From Clostridia bacterium (lineage in GTDB: Bacteria > Bacillota > Clostridia > Oscillospirales > Acutalibacteraceae): 40,891 nt of DNA. Below, one piece after another: positions 22,182-31,129 of the stretch; position 1 is the first letter of the stretch; every line of letters begins with the position of its first letter. The translations under genes and the position numbers were made by a program. The notes under the pieces were generated by a model. That model was not told where the DNA came from. It searched no databases and was given only the letters and a program-made list of their open reading frames with translations. The DNA is taken from the NCBI GenBank assembly GCA_017435665.1, contig JAFSEP010000027.1, forward strand, positions 1-40,891, written 5' to 3'.

Positions 22182-23033
22182 ATGAATGATTTATTGAAAA
22201 AAGTATATGATCTGGGTATTATTCCCGTTGTTGCAATTGATGATGCTCAGAAGGCAGTTCCTCTTGCAAAGGCTCTTGCAAAAGGAGGACTTCCTGCCGC
22301 TGAAATCACCTTCAGAACCGAAGCGGCGGAAGAAGCTATAAGGCTTATTGCAAAGGAATGTCCCGATGTGCTTATCGGTGCCGGAACGGTTCTTACAAAG
22401 GAACAGGCAGACAGAGCCATTGCCGCAGGTGCACAGTTTATTGTAAGCCCCGGCTTCAATCCCGAAATGGTGAAGTATGTGCTTTCAAAGGGCTGTCCCA
22501 TGCTTCCCGGAACTGCAACTCCCGGTGAAATGGAGCAGGCTATGAGCCTCGGTCTTGATGCTGTCAAGTTCTTCCCTGCAGAGCAGAACGGCGGTATCGC
22601 AAAGCTCAAGGCAGTTGCAGGCCCTTATAAAAATCTTCGTTGGATGCCCACGGGCGGTGTTACAACAAAAAATCTCAACGACTACCTTTCATTCGGTCAG
22701 ATTCTCGCTTGCGGCGGTACCTGGATTGCTAAAGGTGATGTTATTGAAGCTGAGAAATGGGACGTTATTGAAAATAACTGCCGTGAAGCAGTTGAAACAA
22801 TGCTCGGCTTCAGCTTTGACGTAAACTCAGGCTGTATCAGGGGTAACGCAAGCTTCGGCGGCGAAACAGTCACGGTTTCAACCCTTACAGCACCCCGTGC
22901 ATACGCATACTTCGGCAGAATGGGCGTAAAGGTCAACGAGAACAGCGTGGTGACCGATAAGAAGGGAAATATTTCTTCTTTCGCTCTTGAAAACAAAATC
23001 GGTAATCTTACAGTTGTAATAGAACAGAAATAA
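22182..23033 (+). CDS. eda: KDPG/KHG aldolase with C-terminal extension
   Basis: Eda cleaves 2-keto-3-deoxy-6-phosphogluconate to pyruvate and glyceraldehyde-3-phosphate. Catalytic residues are present: Glu41 and Arg45 in AEITFRT, and Schiff-base Lys129 in AVKFFPAEQNGG, with PTGGVTTKN near the phosphate site. The standard aldolase ends near residue 210. Here about 70 more residues follow (from LGFSFDVNSG), resembling half of a glyoxalase/VOC-type beta fold; similar tails occur in some clostridial Eda proteins. The role of the tail is unknown. It lies 20 bases after uxuB with an acggagg site. Confidence 0.93.
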   Translation: MNDLLKKVYDLGIIPVVAIDDAQKAVPLAKALAKGGLPAAEITFRTEAAEEAIRLIAKECPDVLIGAGTVLTKEQADRAIAAGAQFIVSPGFNPEMVKYVLSKGCPMLPGTATPGEMEQAMSLGLDAVKFFPAEQNGGIAKLKAVAGPYKNLRWMPTGGVTTKNLNDYLSFGQILACGGTWIAKGDVIEAEKWDVIENNCREAVETMLGFSFDVNSGCIRGNASFGGETVTVSTLTAPRAYAYFGRMGVKVNENSVVTDKKGNISSFALENKIGNLTVVIEQK

Positions 23034-23048
23034 AAAGGAGACTTGAAA

Positions 23049-24071
23049 ATGGCTAAAATAGTAACATTCGGCGAGCTTATGCTTCGCCTTGCTCCGGAAG
23101 GATATTACCGTTTCTTCCAGAATGACCGTATGCAGGCAACCTTCGGCGGCGGTGAAGCAAATGTTGCAGTTTCACTTGCAAACTACGGTATGGATGCCTC
23201 CTTCGTTACAAAGCTCCCCACACACGCAATCGGTCAGGGTGCTGTTAACTCACTGCGTGCTCTCGGTGTTGATACATCCGATATCGTAAGAGGCGGCGAA
23301 AGAGTGGGCATCTATTATCTTGAAAAGGGTGCTTCACAGAGAGGCTCAGTATGTATCTACGACAGAGCATATTCAGCAATTCAGATGGCATCTCCTTCAG
23401 ATTTTGACTGGGATAAGATTTTCGACGGTGCAGACTGGTTCCATTTTACAGGTATCACTCCGGCTCTGGGCGAAAACCTTGTTCAGATTTGTCTTGATGC
23501 CTGCAAGGCTGCTAAGGCAAAGGGTGTCAAGATTTCCTGTGACCTTAATTACAGAGGTAAGCTCTGGACAAGAGAGGAAGCAAGAAAGGCTATGACAGAG
23601 CTTTGCAAGTATGTTGATGTCTGCATTTCAAACGAAGAGGATGCAAAGGACGTATTCGGAATTGAAGCAGAAAACACGGATATTTACGGCGGTAAGCTTG
23701 ATAAGGAAGGCTATAAGTCAGTTGCAAAGCAGCTTATGGATACCTTCGGCTTTGAAAAGGTAGCCATTACACTCCGTTCATCAATTTCAGCAAACGACAA
23801 CGATTGGGCAGCTATGCTTTATGACGGTGAGGAATATTGTTTCTCTAAGGAATATCATCTTCACATTGTTGACCGTGTTGGCGGCGGTGACAGCTTCGGC
23901 GGCGGTCTTATCTATGCACTTCTCAGCGGTAAGACAACACAGCAGGCAGTTGAATTTGCAGTTGCGGCATCTGCACTCAAGCATTCAATCGAGGGTGACT
24001 ATAACAGAGTTACCGTATCAGAAGTTGAAAAGCTTGCAGGCGGAGACGCTTCAGGCAGAGTTCAGAGATAA
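23049..24071 (+). CDS. kdgK: 2-keto-3-deoxygluconate kinase (PfkB family)
   Basis: KdgK phosphorylates 2-keto-3-deoxygluconate with ATP to give the aldolase substrate. PfkB signatures are clear: FGELMLRLAPEG at the N-terminus, TFGGGEANVAVSLANYG, and the C-terminal DRVGGGDSFGGGLIYALL with catalytic Asp near residue 283. The ATG at 23049 is preferred because aaaggag is eight bases upstream; an in-frame TTG at 23043 is too close. At 340 aa it is normal. Working with Eda, it completes the lower Entner-Doudoroff-like branch. Confidence 0.95.
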   Translation: MAKIVTFGELMLRLAPEGYYRFFQNDRMQATFGGGEANVAVSLANYGMDASFVTKLPTHAIGQGAVNSLRALGVDTSDIVRGGERVGIYYLEKGASQRGSVCIYDRAYSAIQMASPSDFDWDKIFDGADWFHFTGITPALGENLVQICLDACKAAKAKGVKISCDLNYRGKLWTREEARKAMTELCKYVDVCISNEEDAKDVFGIEAENTDIYGGKLDKEGYKSVAKQLMDTFGFEKVAITLRSSISANDNDWAAMLYDGEEYCFSKEYHLHIVDRVGGGDSFGGGLIYALLSGKTTQQAVEFAVAASALKHSIEGDYNRVTVSEVEKLAGGDASGRVQR

Positions 24072-24079
24072 GGAAAAAA

Positions 24080-24093
24080 GGGGAGCGCTCCCC
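24080..24093 (+). other. GC-rich palindrome between kdgK and the transporter gene
   Basis: The perfect 14-bp palindrome ggggagcgctcccc lies nine bases after the kdgK stop and could fold as a short hairpin with a GCGC loop. No T run follows, so it is not a clear terminator. It could act as an mRNA-stabilising or processing hairpin. Confidence 0.4.
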
Positions 24094-24119
24094 AAATATA
24101 AATTAAGGAGATTATACTT

Positions 24120-25586
24120 ATGAGCAAACAGAATCTTTCAGCAAACGGCTTGAGACCCTTTGGCTGGATGGATAAGCTCGGTTATGCTATGGGTGATATG
24201 GGATGCGGCTTCTCATTCCAGCTCGTTTCAACCTTTATGCAGCTTTTCTATCTTCAGTATATCGGTCTGAGCGCAGGCGACTACGCAGTTATCATTCTTA
24301 TTTCAAAGGCATTTGACGCAATCAACGATATCGTTATCGGCAACCTGGTTGACACAAAGAGAATCGGCAAGAAGAGCAAGTATATGCCCTGGATTTTACT
24401 CGGCGGCGTGACACTTGTTATCTTCAACGTAATGATTTTCGCTCCCGTTCAGTCATTCCCGTATTGGGGTAAGTATGCATGGTGTCTTGTTTCCTACTGT
24501 CTCTGGTCAATTGCATACACAATGGTTAATGTTCCCTACGGCTCACTTCACTCAGTTATCACAGACGATCCTCAGCAGAGAGTTTCACTTTCAACCTTCC
24601 GTTCAATCGGTGCAGCTCTTCCGGCTGTTGTAATTATGATCGTTCTTCCCGGTATCGTTTACAAGGACAAGCTTGATGCTGCCGGTCAGCCTGTAATTGA
24701 TCCCTCAACAGGCAAGCCCTTCCAGGATCTTATAGGCAGCTCACTTCTTCCCGTCGCTCTCGTTTTATCTGTTGTTGCATTTGTTACTCTTTGGGGCACA
24801 ACAAAGCTTGTAACGGAGCGTGTAAGCCGTGACACATCTGAAAATGCTGCAGGCTTCAAGGCAATGATGTCATCTGTCAGGTCATTCTTCACAAACCGTG
24901 CAATGATCGGCGCAACAGTAGCAACAGTAGCATCAGTTGCTCTCTTTAACTCAACAATGTCTCTTAACAATATGGTATTCCAGTATTTCTTCAAGGATGC
25001 AGGTAAGGTAGGCGTTGCTATGATAGGCAGCTATGCTCCCATGATTGTGTTTATGGCATTCATCGGCAAGCTTACCAAGAAGTTCGGTAAGAAGAATGTT
25101 ATTGTTACAACAATGCTCATCGGCGCAATTTCAGGTATAGTTTCACTCTTTGCACCCATCACTCCCGACGGAACAGGTATGATTGTTTACATTGTCTGCC
25201 TTATGGGTCTTAATCTCGGTAACACAGTATTCCAGATTTCAGTCTGGGCAATCGTTGCAGACTGTATTGAAGTCAGTTACAGAAAGACAGGTAAGAGCGA
25301 AGAAGGCTCACTTTACGCTCTTTACTCCTTCTTCCGTAAGCTCGCTCAGGGTATCGGTCAGGCTGTTGTTTCATGGGGTCTTGTTGCAATCGGCTTTGTT
25401 GAAGGTGACGGTGCAATTCAGGCTGCAGACTTCGGTGATAAGGTTAAGTCACTCTACTTCATCGTTCTTGCAGTCGGCTCACTCATTGCTTTCCTTGCTA
25501 TGAAATTTATTTATAATATCGGCAAGAAGGAAGAAATGGCATTTCAGGCAGAAGCTCAGGCTCTCGAAGGATTTGAAGAAGCCTGA
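24120..25586 (+). CDS. GPH-family (MFS) sugar/hexuronide:cation symporter
   Basis: A 488-aa polytopic membrane protein of the glycoside-pentoside-hexuronide:cation symporter family. It opens with GWMDKLGYAMGDMGCGFSF and has the family loop DAINDIVIGNLVDTKRIGKKSKYMPWIL and a conserved ADCIEVSYRKTGKSEEGSLYALYSFFRKLAQ segment. About twelve hydrophobic stretches are visible. As last gene of the hexuronate operon it probably imports glucuronides or free hexuronates with Na+ or H+; exact specificity cannot be read. No beta-glucuronidase is in the window. The aaggag site before the ATG is strong. Confidence 0.92.
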   Translation: MSKQNLSANGLRPFGWMDKLGYAMGDMGCGFSFQLVSTFMQLFYLQYIGLSAGDYAVIILISKAFDAINDIVIGNLVDTKRIGKKSKYMPWILLGGVTLVIFNVMIFAPVQSFPYWGKYAWCLVSYCLWSIAYTMVNVPYGSLHSVITDDPQQRVSLSTFRSIGAALPAVVIMIVLPGIVYKDKLDAAGQPVIDPSTGKPFQDLIGSSLLPVALVLSVVAFVTLWGTTKLVTERVSRDTSENAAGFKAMMSSVRSFFTNRAMIGATVATVASVALFNSTMSLNNMVFQYFFKDAGKVGVAMIGSYAPMIVFMAFIGKLTKKFGKKNVIVTTMLIGAISGIVSLFAPITPDGTGMIVYIVCLMGLNLGNTVFQISVWAIVADCIEVSYRKTGKSEEGSLYALYSFFRKLAQGIGQAVVSWGLVAIGFVEGDGAIQAADFGDKVKSLYFIVLAVGSLIAFLAMKFIYNIGKKEEMAFQAEAQALEGFEEA

Positions 25587-25604
25587 TAAGATTTAAAATT
25601 AATT

Positions 25605-25658
25605 GCCGCATATTCTCATATGCGGCATAAATTTTGCCCCCGTTATCACAACGGGGGC
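25605..25658 (+). terminator. Double terminator after the hexuronate operon
   Basis: Two hairpins in series: gccgcatat / atatgcggc with a TCTC loop (25605-25626), then gcccccgtt / aacgggggc (25636-25658) followed by atttt. They lie between converging operons and may also stop the minus-strand AcnX unit. Confidence 0.85.
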
Positions 25659-25677
25659 ATTTTCAGCTTGTAGCCGA

Positions 25678-26118
25678 TTATTCAACTGTAACTGTGCCGT
25701 CTTCGTCAACGGTAATTGTCATGCCTGTCTTGACGTAGTCGAGGAACTCATCACCGAGATTATCAATAACGGGCATATTTCTGTCTGTCCATACGTCTGC
25801 AAGGATTGCACCTGCTGCTGCAAGTGAGTCGATGGGCTTTGAGAAGAGCATACAAGCCGGATTTCTTTCCATAGCTGCTGCACAGTAAAGAACCATACCG
25901 CCTGTTGTTGAACCGATTGTCTGCGGTAAGCAGAGAGCTGTGTCAACCATAGGCTGCTGATAAATGTCAGGGTTGTTCTGGTCGCCGCACTTAGCAGTCT
26001 TGTCACCGAACTGAAGTGCATTCTGGAAAGAAGCGAGGGTATTGAAACCGCCGTGAGAAACCAGAGCTGATGCCTTTGCCTTGCCGGGTACTACCGGTCT
26101 GCCTTTGAAAGTTTTCAT
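25678..26118 (-). CDS. Aconitase X swivel (small) subunit
   Basis: A DUF126/AcnX small subunit of 146 aa. It begins MKTFKGRPVVPGKAKASALVS and carries the conserved serine motif QTIGSTTGGMVLY (Ser70), typical of the active-site loop of this subunit. It partners the larger AcnX gene, whose stop is four bases upstream. The start is the ATG at 26118, preceded by aaggggg; the frame extends further into the upstream gene but without a better site. Bacterial AcnX enzymes of known function are hydro-lyases such as cis-3-hydroxy-L-proline dehydratase; archaeal ones dehydrate mevalonate-5-phosphate. Confidence 0.9.
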   Translation of the reverse strand: MKTFKGRPVVPGKAKASALVSHGGFNTLASFQNALQFGDKTAKCGDQNNPDIYQQPMVDTALCLPQTIGSTTGGMVLYCAAAMERNPACMLFSKPIDSLAAAGAILADVWTDRNMPVIDNLGDEFLDYVKTGMTITVDEDGTVTVE

Positions 26119-26122
26119 TATC

Positions 26123-27400
26123 TTATACCCCCTTAGTAATCTTTTCAAGAATTTCAGCACTTGTGTAATATCTTGAGGTTGTGTATGTACGAAGCTTGTT
26201 TGAGTTTGTGATAACGGGCATACTCTTGCAAAGCGGATTGTTCATATACATAAGCGGACAGATGTAGCTGAGAATAACGCCTGTGTTCTTGAGTCTCTGA
26301 GCATATTCTGTCTTGTTGAACTTATCCATAACGTCGGGAGCAGTTGTGAATACTGTGGGTATGCAAACCTTGCTCTTGCCGCTTGCCTTGAGAGCGTTTT
26401 CCACGTCGAGAGTCCACTGAATAAGCTGAGCATATGAAAGGTGGGGACAACCGATGAAGCAAAGCTTGGGCTTGGCATTCTTGTCCTTCCAGATGCAGGG
26501 GTAGCTGTCCTTGACTCTCTTGAGTTCAGCATCGTCAATAACGTAAACCTGCGGGTTTTCTGCGATGATGTCTTCGCCCTGCTCAACAGCTTCGGGTGTA
26601 AGACCTTCAATGTGATAAAGACCCACTGCACCGTTACTTGCGGTAGCTGCGCCGAAGTCCTTGAGGTATGCCTTTGCATCGTCGTTAAGCTCGTTGCCGA
26701 TGAAGTCTGTAAGACCCTTGATATAAGGTACATCTTCCATAACCTTCATACCGATAGCTGAGCCTAAAACCTGAGCCTCAGGCTTTGAGGTTGTCTTTAC
26801 TTCGACAATCCATGTTGCCTTTCTGCCTTCGTCTGTAAGAAGACCGAACTTGGGAACATAGCCTACAATACTGCCGAATAATTCGATGATACCTGAGTTA
26901 CGGTTACATCTTGCACCGAGAACGCTGTTTACGAATACTACGGCACTGCTTTCTGCCCATGAGAGAACGTCGCCCTTCTTGGGTGTGTTGTTGATTTCAT
27001 CAAGATAGCAGGCGCAGGTATATGCGTTGTCATTCATAAGACCCATCTTTCTGAGCTGTTCGTCATAGCTTGCCTGCTTTGAATACATAAACTTATTGAA
27101 GATAAGCTTCTGAAGGAAGTTTGCGGGAACATTCTTATCAAGGGGCTTGGGGTCAACAGAGAATTTCTGTGAGCTTAAAGCACCTGCCTCAATAAGCTGA
27201 TCCATAAGGTCGTAAACAGGGTTCATAACCTTGAGACCGAATGAAGTAACAAGGTGACCCTTTTCGCCTGTTACGGGCACCATTTCGGTTGCACCGAAGG
27301 CTTCACCGTACATAACGAGGGTTTTCATAACCTTCGCCATAGTTTCGCCTTTTTTACCGTCGAGTATAGCCTGCTGTTCAGCAGTTAATCTGATTGCCAT
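26123..27400 (-). CDS. Aconitase X catalytic (large) subunit
   Basis: A 425-aa AcnX/DUF521 protein. It opens with RLTAEQQAILDGKKGETMAKVMKTLV and has the family block WAESSAVVFVNSVLGARCNRNSG (Cys165) and a later FIGCPHLSYAQL. The Cys in these motifs and near residues 129-131 are candidates for the Fe-S site. Together with the small subunit it should form a hydro-lyase acting on a small hydroxy acid or hydroxyproline. No proline-reductase, hydroxyproline or mevalonate gene is nearby, so the substrate is open. A ggagg precedes the ATG, and the two-gene unit has its own promoter. Confidence 0.92.
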   Translation of the reverse strand: MAIRLTAEQQAILDGKKGETMAKVMKTLVMYGEAFGATEMVPVTGEKGHLVTSFGLKVMNPVYDLMDQLIEAGALSSQKFSVDPKPLDKNVPANFLQKLIFNKFMYSKQASYDEQLRKMGLMNDNAYTCACYLDEINNTPKKGDVLSWAESSAVVFVNSVLGARCNRNSGIIELFGSIVGYVPKFGLLTDEGRKATWIVEVKTTSKPEAQVLGSAIGMKVMEDVPYIKGLTDFIGNELNDDAKAYLKDFGAATASNGAVGLYHIEGLTPEAVEQGEDIIAENPQVYVIDDAELKRVKDSYPCIWKDKNAKPKLCFIGCPHLSYAQLIQWTLDVENALKASGKSKVCIPTVFTTAPDVMDKFNKTEYAQRLKNTGVILSYICPLMYMNNPLCKSMPVITNSNKLRTYTTSRYYTSAEILEKITKGV

Positions 27401-27444
27401 ATTTCATCCTCCTTAAACGTGTGTGCAATAACACTTTAAATAAT

Positions 27445-27473
27445 ATTTTATTCCTAATTTTCTGCAAAGTCAA
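27445..27473 (-). promoter_or_regulatory. Promoter of the AcnX operon
   Basis: On the minus strand TTGACT (27468-27473), exactly 17 bases and TAAAAT (27445-27450), about 45 bases before the large-subunit ATG. Confidence 0.75.
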
Positions 27474-27543
27474 TAGAAAGGCAGGGGAATTAGCTCATAA
27501 TTGACAAAAAATTATCAAATTTATTGTTGATGCATAAGGGCTA

Positions 27544-27572
27544 TTGATTTAATTTGTCGTTTGGTGTATAAT
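27544..27572 (+). promoter_or_regulatory. Promoter of the lon operon
   Basis: TTGATT (27544-27549), 17 bases and a perfect TATAAT (27567-27572), 35 bases before the lon start. No CtsR- or CIRCE-like heat-shock operator was recognised nearby. Confidence 0.75.
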
Positions 27573-27607
27573 TAATAGAATTTATTTTACAGGAACGGTG
27601 TATTTAA

Positions 27608-29923
27608 GTGACAGAAATATATAATTCAATGCCGGTAATTGCTCTGAGGGGAATAGTTGTTTTCCCTGATATGAATCTCCATTTTGAAATCGGCAGGGCA
27701 AAATCAGTAAAAGCAGTTGATGTGGCTATGGAAAACGGCCAGAAGATAATGCTTATTACCCAGAAGAATATCGGTGCAGAGGACCCGACTTTTGACGAGC
27801 TTTTTGAAACAGGCGTAATTGCAAAGATTGAACAGGTCATAAAGGTAAGAGGCAGAAGCGTTATACGTGCCTGCGTTCAGGGTATCAGCAGGGCTAAGGT
27901 TATAAGAGATTGCAGAAATAAGGATTACCTTGAAGCTGACGTTGTAACCGTTGAAAATGATTGCAGCTTTGAGACAGACGAGGTTTATGTAAAGGGACTC
28001 GTTCACACCCTCAAGGAGTATTACGAGGAATACATTTCTCTGAGCGATAAGATGGCAAGAGATGTGCTTCTTTCGGTAATAGACTGCAACGATCCGGCTT
28101 CACTTGCAGACCTTATTGCAAGCAATGCCCTGGAGGATATTGAATCAAGACAGCGCATACTCGATGAGCTCAATCCCGTTTACCGTGCCCAAAAGCTTCT
28201 TGTTATGCTCAGAGAGCTTATTGAGCTTACCGTGGTCAAGGACGATATTGACCGCAAGGTTCAGGAAAGAATGGATAAGGCGCAGAAGGAATACTATCTT
28301 CGTGAAGAAATGCGTGTTATTTCCGACGAGCTTAACGAAGGCGGAGAAAACGAGGAGAATGAATACAGAGAAAAAATACTTTCCCTTTGTCTTCCCGAAA
28401 AGACTGAAGAAAAGCTTCTGAAGGAATGTGAAAAGCTTCCTAAAATGCAGCCTCTTTCTCCTGAGGCTAATGTTGTCAGGGGATATCTTGACACCTGTCT
28501 TGAGCTTCCCTGGAATAAGTTTACAGACGAAAATGACGATATAGAAAAAGCAAGAAAAATCCTTGATAAGGATCACTACGGTCTTGAGAAGGTCAAGGAG
28601 AGATTTATTGAGCTTCTCTGCGTTCAGAAGCTGGGCGCAAATCCCAACAGTCAGATAATCTGCCTTGTGGGACCTCCGGGTGTTGGCAAAACTTCAATAG
28701 CTGCAAGTGTTGCCAAGGCAATGGGAAGGAATTTTGCAAGAATTTCCCTCGGCGGTGTAAATGATGAGGCTGAAATCAGGGGCCACAGAAAAACATACAT
28801 CGGCTCAATGCCGGGCAGAATAATGAATGCCGTAACTCAGGCAGGAAGCAGCAATGCCCTCATCCTTCTCGATGAGGTTGATAAGCTCGGAAAGGACTAT
28901 AAGGGCGACCCTGCGTCAGCACTTCTTGAGGTGCTTGACGGTGAGCAGAACCATAGCTTCGTTGACCACTTTATAGAGGTACCCTTTGATCTGAGTAAGA
29001 TTCTGTTTATTACAACAGCAAACGATGCTTCGGCAATACCTCAGGCTCTTTATGACAGAATGGAAAAAATAGAGCTGGGAAGCTATACCTTTGAGGAAAA
29101 GATGAATATTGCCTCAAAGCACCTTGTGAAAAAGCAGATGAAAATCCACGCTCTTACTGCAAAGAATTTCAGGCTTAATAAATCAGCTCTTGAAGTAATA
29201 ATTGAAAAGTATACCCGTGAAGCAGGGGTAAGACTTCTTGAGAAGCATATTGCAACCGTATGCCGCAAGGCTGCAGTTAAAATTGTTGACGGTGCCGAAA
29301 AGGTCACAGTCAGCGCAAAGGATGTAGAAGAATACCTTTCAGCTCCCAGATACAATGAAAAAACTGTCAATAAGGACAGAGTGGGCGTAGTAAACGGACT
29401 TGCCTGGACGGCGGTTGGCGGTGAAATGCTTGAGGTTGAAGCAGCGGTTCTTGACGGTACGGGTAAGATTGAAATAACGGGTAATCTTGGTGACGTTATG
29501 ACGGAATCGGCAAAGCTTGCAGTCAGCGTTATAAGAAGTGTCCGCAAGGATTATGAGCTTGACGGAGACTTCTATAAGACCAAGGATATCCATATCCACG
29601 TTCCTCAGGGTGCCGTGCCCAAGGACGGTCCCTCAGCAGGTGTGACGGTGTCAACGGCACTGCTTTCGGCTCTTTCGGGAAAGAAGGTAAGAGGCGACGT
29701 TGCAATGACGGGTGAGATTTCACTTACAGGGCGGGTAATGCCCATCGGCGGCCTGAAGGAAAAGAGTATGGCTGCATATAAGAATAATATAAAGACGGTT
29801 ATTATCCCAAGCGAAAACGTCAGTGATCTCAGCGAGGTTGCTCAGGTTGTCAGGGATAATGTGGAGTTTATTCCCGTTGACAGTCTTTCGCAGGTTTTCT
29901 CAATTGCATTGAGGAATAATTGA
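27608..29923 (+). CDS. lon: ATP-dependent protease La (Lon)
   Basis: Lon is the cytosolic AAA+ serine protease that degrades misfolded and selected regulatory proteins. The order is standard: N-terminal substrate domain (about 1-200, opening MPVIALRGIVVFPDMNLHFEIGR), a helical region, an AAA+ module with Walker A GPPGVGKTS (about 355-363) and Walker B ALILLDEVDKLG (about 417), and the S16 protease domain with catalytic Ser in PKDGPSAG (about 676) and catalytic Lys in GGLKEKSMAAYK (about 719). At 771 aa it is full length. It starts with GTG; the upstream aggaacgg is imperfect and spaced. It leads the run lon-engB-glpP. Confidence 0.97.
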   Translation: MTEIYNSMPVIALRGIVVFPDMNLHFEIGRAKSVKAVDVAMENGQKIMLITQKNIGAEDPTFDELFETGVIAKIEQVIKVRGRSVIRACVQGISRAKVIRDCRNKDYLEADVVTVENDCSFETDEVYVKGLVHTLKEYYEEYISLSDKMARDVLLSVIDCNDPASLADLIASNALEDIESRQRILDELNPVYRAQKLLVMLRELIELTVVKDDIDRKVQERMDKAQKEYYLREEMRVISDELNEGGENEENEYREKILSLCLPEKTEEKLLKECEKLPKMQPLSPEANVVRGYLDTCLELPWNKFTDENDDIEKARKILDKDHYGLEKVKERFIELLCVQKLGANPNSQIICLVGPPGVGKTSIAASVAKAMGRNFARISLGGVNDEAEIRGHRKTYIGSMPGRIMNAVTQAGSSNALILLDEVDKLGKDYKGDPASALLEVLDGEQNHSFVDHFIEVPFDLSKILFITTANDASAIPQALYDRMEKIELGSYTFEEKMNIASKHLVKKQMKIHALTAKNFRLNKSALEVIIEKYTREAGVRLLEKHIATVCRKAAVKIVDGAEKVTVSAKDVEEYLSAPRYNEKTVNKDRVGVVNGLAWTAVGGEMLEVEAAVLDGTGKIEITGNLGDVMTESAKLAVSVIRSVRKDYELDGDFYKTKDIHIHVPQGAVPKDGPSAGVTVSTALLSALSGKKVRGDVAMTGEISLTGRVMPIGGLKEKSMAAYKNNIKTVIIPSENVSDLSEVAQVVRDNVEFIPVDSLSQVFSIALRNN

Positions 29924-29933
29924 GGAGGATTAT

Positions 29934-30518
29934 ATGATTAAGTATGAAAGTGCTCAGTTTGAGACTTCCTTCGGCACCTCTGCACAGCTTAAAGAATCGG
30001 ATTTGCCGGAGATAGCTTTCGCAGGTAAATCCAACGTAGGCAAATCATCCTTGCTGAACAAAATCCTTAACAGAAAAAGTCTTGCTAAGGTAAGCTCAAT
30101 GCCCGGTAAGACGGTTACCATAAATTTTTTCAGGCTTAACTGCTGCCGTTTCGTTGACCTTCCCGGCTACGGCTATGCCAAGGTTTCAAGAGACGAAAAG
30201 CTCCGTTGGGCTGACCTTATGGAAAGCTATTTCAAAACTGACAGGGACATAAGGCTGGTGGTGCAGCTTCTCGATATGCGCCATAAGCCTACTCAGGATG
30301 ATCTTGATATGATTGACTTTCTTGTGCAGACGGGATATAATTTTATAGTGGTGCTGACAAAGTGCGACAAGCTCAATAAGACCGAAACCGCTAAGATGCT
30401 TGAAAGCATCACTCAGGAGATTCATAAATATGCCGATGTTGACGTGATACCCTTTTCCTCTCTGAAGGGAACGGGTGTTGCTCAGGTGAGAGAACAGATT
30501 GAAAAGGCATTAGGATAA
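29934..30518 (+). CDS. engB: Ribosome biogenesis GTPase EngB/YsxC
   Basis: A small TRAFAC GTPase needed for large ribosomal subunit assembly. G motifs are intact: G1 AGKSNVGKSS, G2-region Thr in MPGKTVTINFF, G3 DLPGYGYAK, G4 TKCDK and G5 SSLKG. At 194 aa it is standard. It sits ten bases after lon with a gaggagg site; the lon-ysxC order is conserved in many Firmicutes. Confidence 0.97.
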   Translation: MIKYESAQFETSFGTSAQLKESDLPEIAFAGKSNVGKSSLLNKILNRKSLAKVSSMPGKTVTINFFRLNCCRFVDLPGYGYAKVSRDEKLRWADLMESYFKTDRDIRLVVQLLDMRHKPTQDDLDMIDFLVQTGYNFIVVLTKCDKLNKTETAKMLESITQEIHKYADVDVIPFSSLKGTGVAQVREQIEKALG

Positions 30519-30538
30519 ACAGAAAAGGGTGTTTTGAA

Positions 30539-31099
30539 ATGAAAGAGACATTCACTAAAAAACTTAAATTTAATCCGGTTATTGCAGCAGTCAAGGATGT
30601 TGAAAAGCTCGACGGTGCCCTTGAATCGGATTGTGAGATAATATTTCTTCTTTGCGGAAATATTTTTAATCTCAAAGCAATTGTTGAAAAAGCGAAAAAA
30701 ATGGGCAAAATGATATTTATCCATATTGACCTGATTGACGGCTTTTCCAGGGACGCAACAGCACTGAGCTATATATATGAGGAAATCCGTCCCGACGGCA
30801 TAATCTCAACCAAAAACAGTCAGCTTAAAACTGCAAAGCAGTTAGGGCTGCTGACTGTGCAGAGATTGTTTATTATTGACTCACTTTCTATTGAAACAAC
30901 GGTAAAGGCTTCCGTTTCAATAAATCCCGATGCTATTGAAATAATGCCCGGTATAATGCCGAGGATAACAAAGAAGCTCAGCTCACAGCTGGATATACCT
31001 GTAATTGTGGGCGGACTTATCAGTGAAAAGGATGATATAAAAAATGCTCTTGAAAGCGGTGCAAAGGGCGTTTCCACAAGCGATGCCGATCTTTGGTAA
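30539..31099 (+). CDS. glpP: Glycerol-3-phosphate responsive antiterminator GlpP
   Basis: A GlpP-family TIM-barrel-like protein of 186 aa. In Bacillus, GlpP with bound glycerol-3-phosphate lets transcription pass terminators ahead of glycerol genes. Recognisable stretches are IFLLCGNIFNLKAIV, IFIHIDLIDGFSRD, PDGIISTKNSQLKTAKQLGL, IEIMPGIMPRI and PVIVGGLI. It follows engB by 20 bases. The GlpA-like operon at 37549 is a logical target, but its leader is only about 30 bases long with no terminator visible, so the direct targets are probably elsewhere. Confidence 0.92.
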   Translation: MKETFTKKLKFNPVIAAVKDVEKLDGALESDCEIIFLLCGNIFNLKAIVEKAKKMGKMIFIHIDLIDGFSRDATALSYIYEEIRPDGIISTKNSQLKTAKQLGLLTVQRLFIIDSLSIETTVKASVSINPDAIEIMPGIMPRITKKLSSQLDIPVIVGGLISEKDDIKNALESGAKGVSTSDADLW

Positions 31100-31129
31100 A
31101 TTCAGGCTCGACTAAGGAGGTAAAATTAT

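Noticed and set aside
24080-24093. Palindrome after kdgK as an intrinsic terminator
   Set aside because: There is no T run and the operon continues with the transporter 27 bases later.
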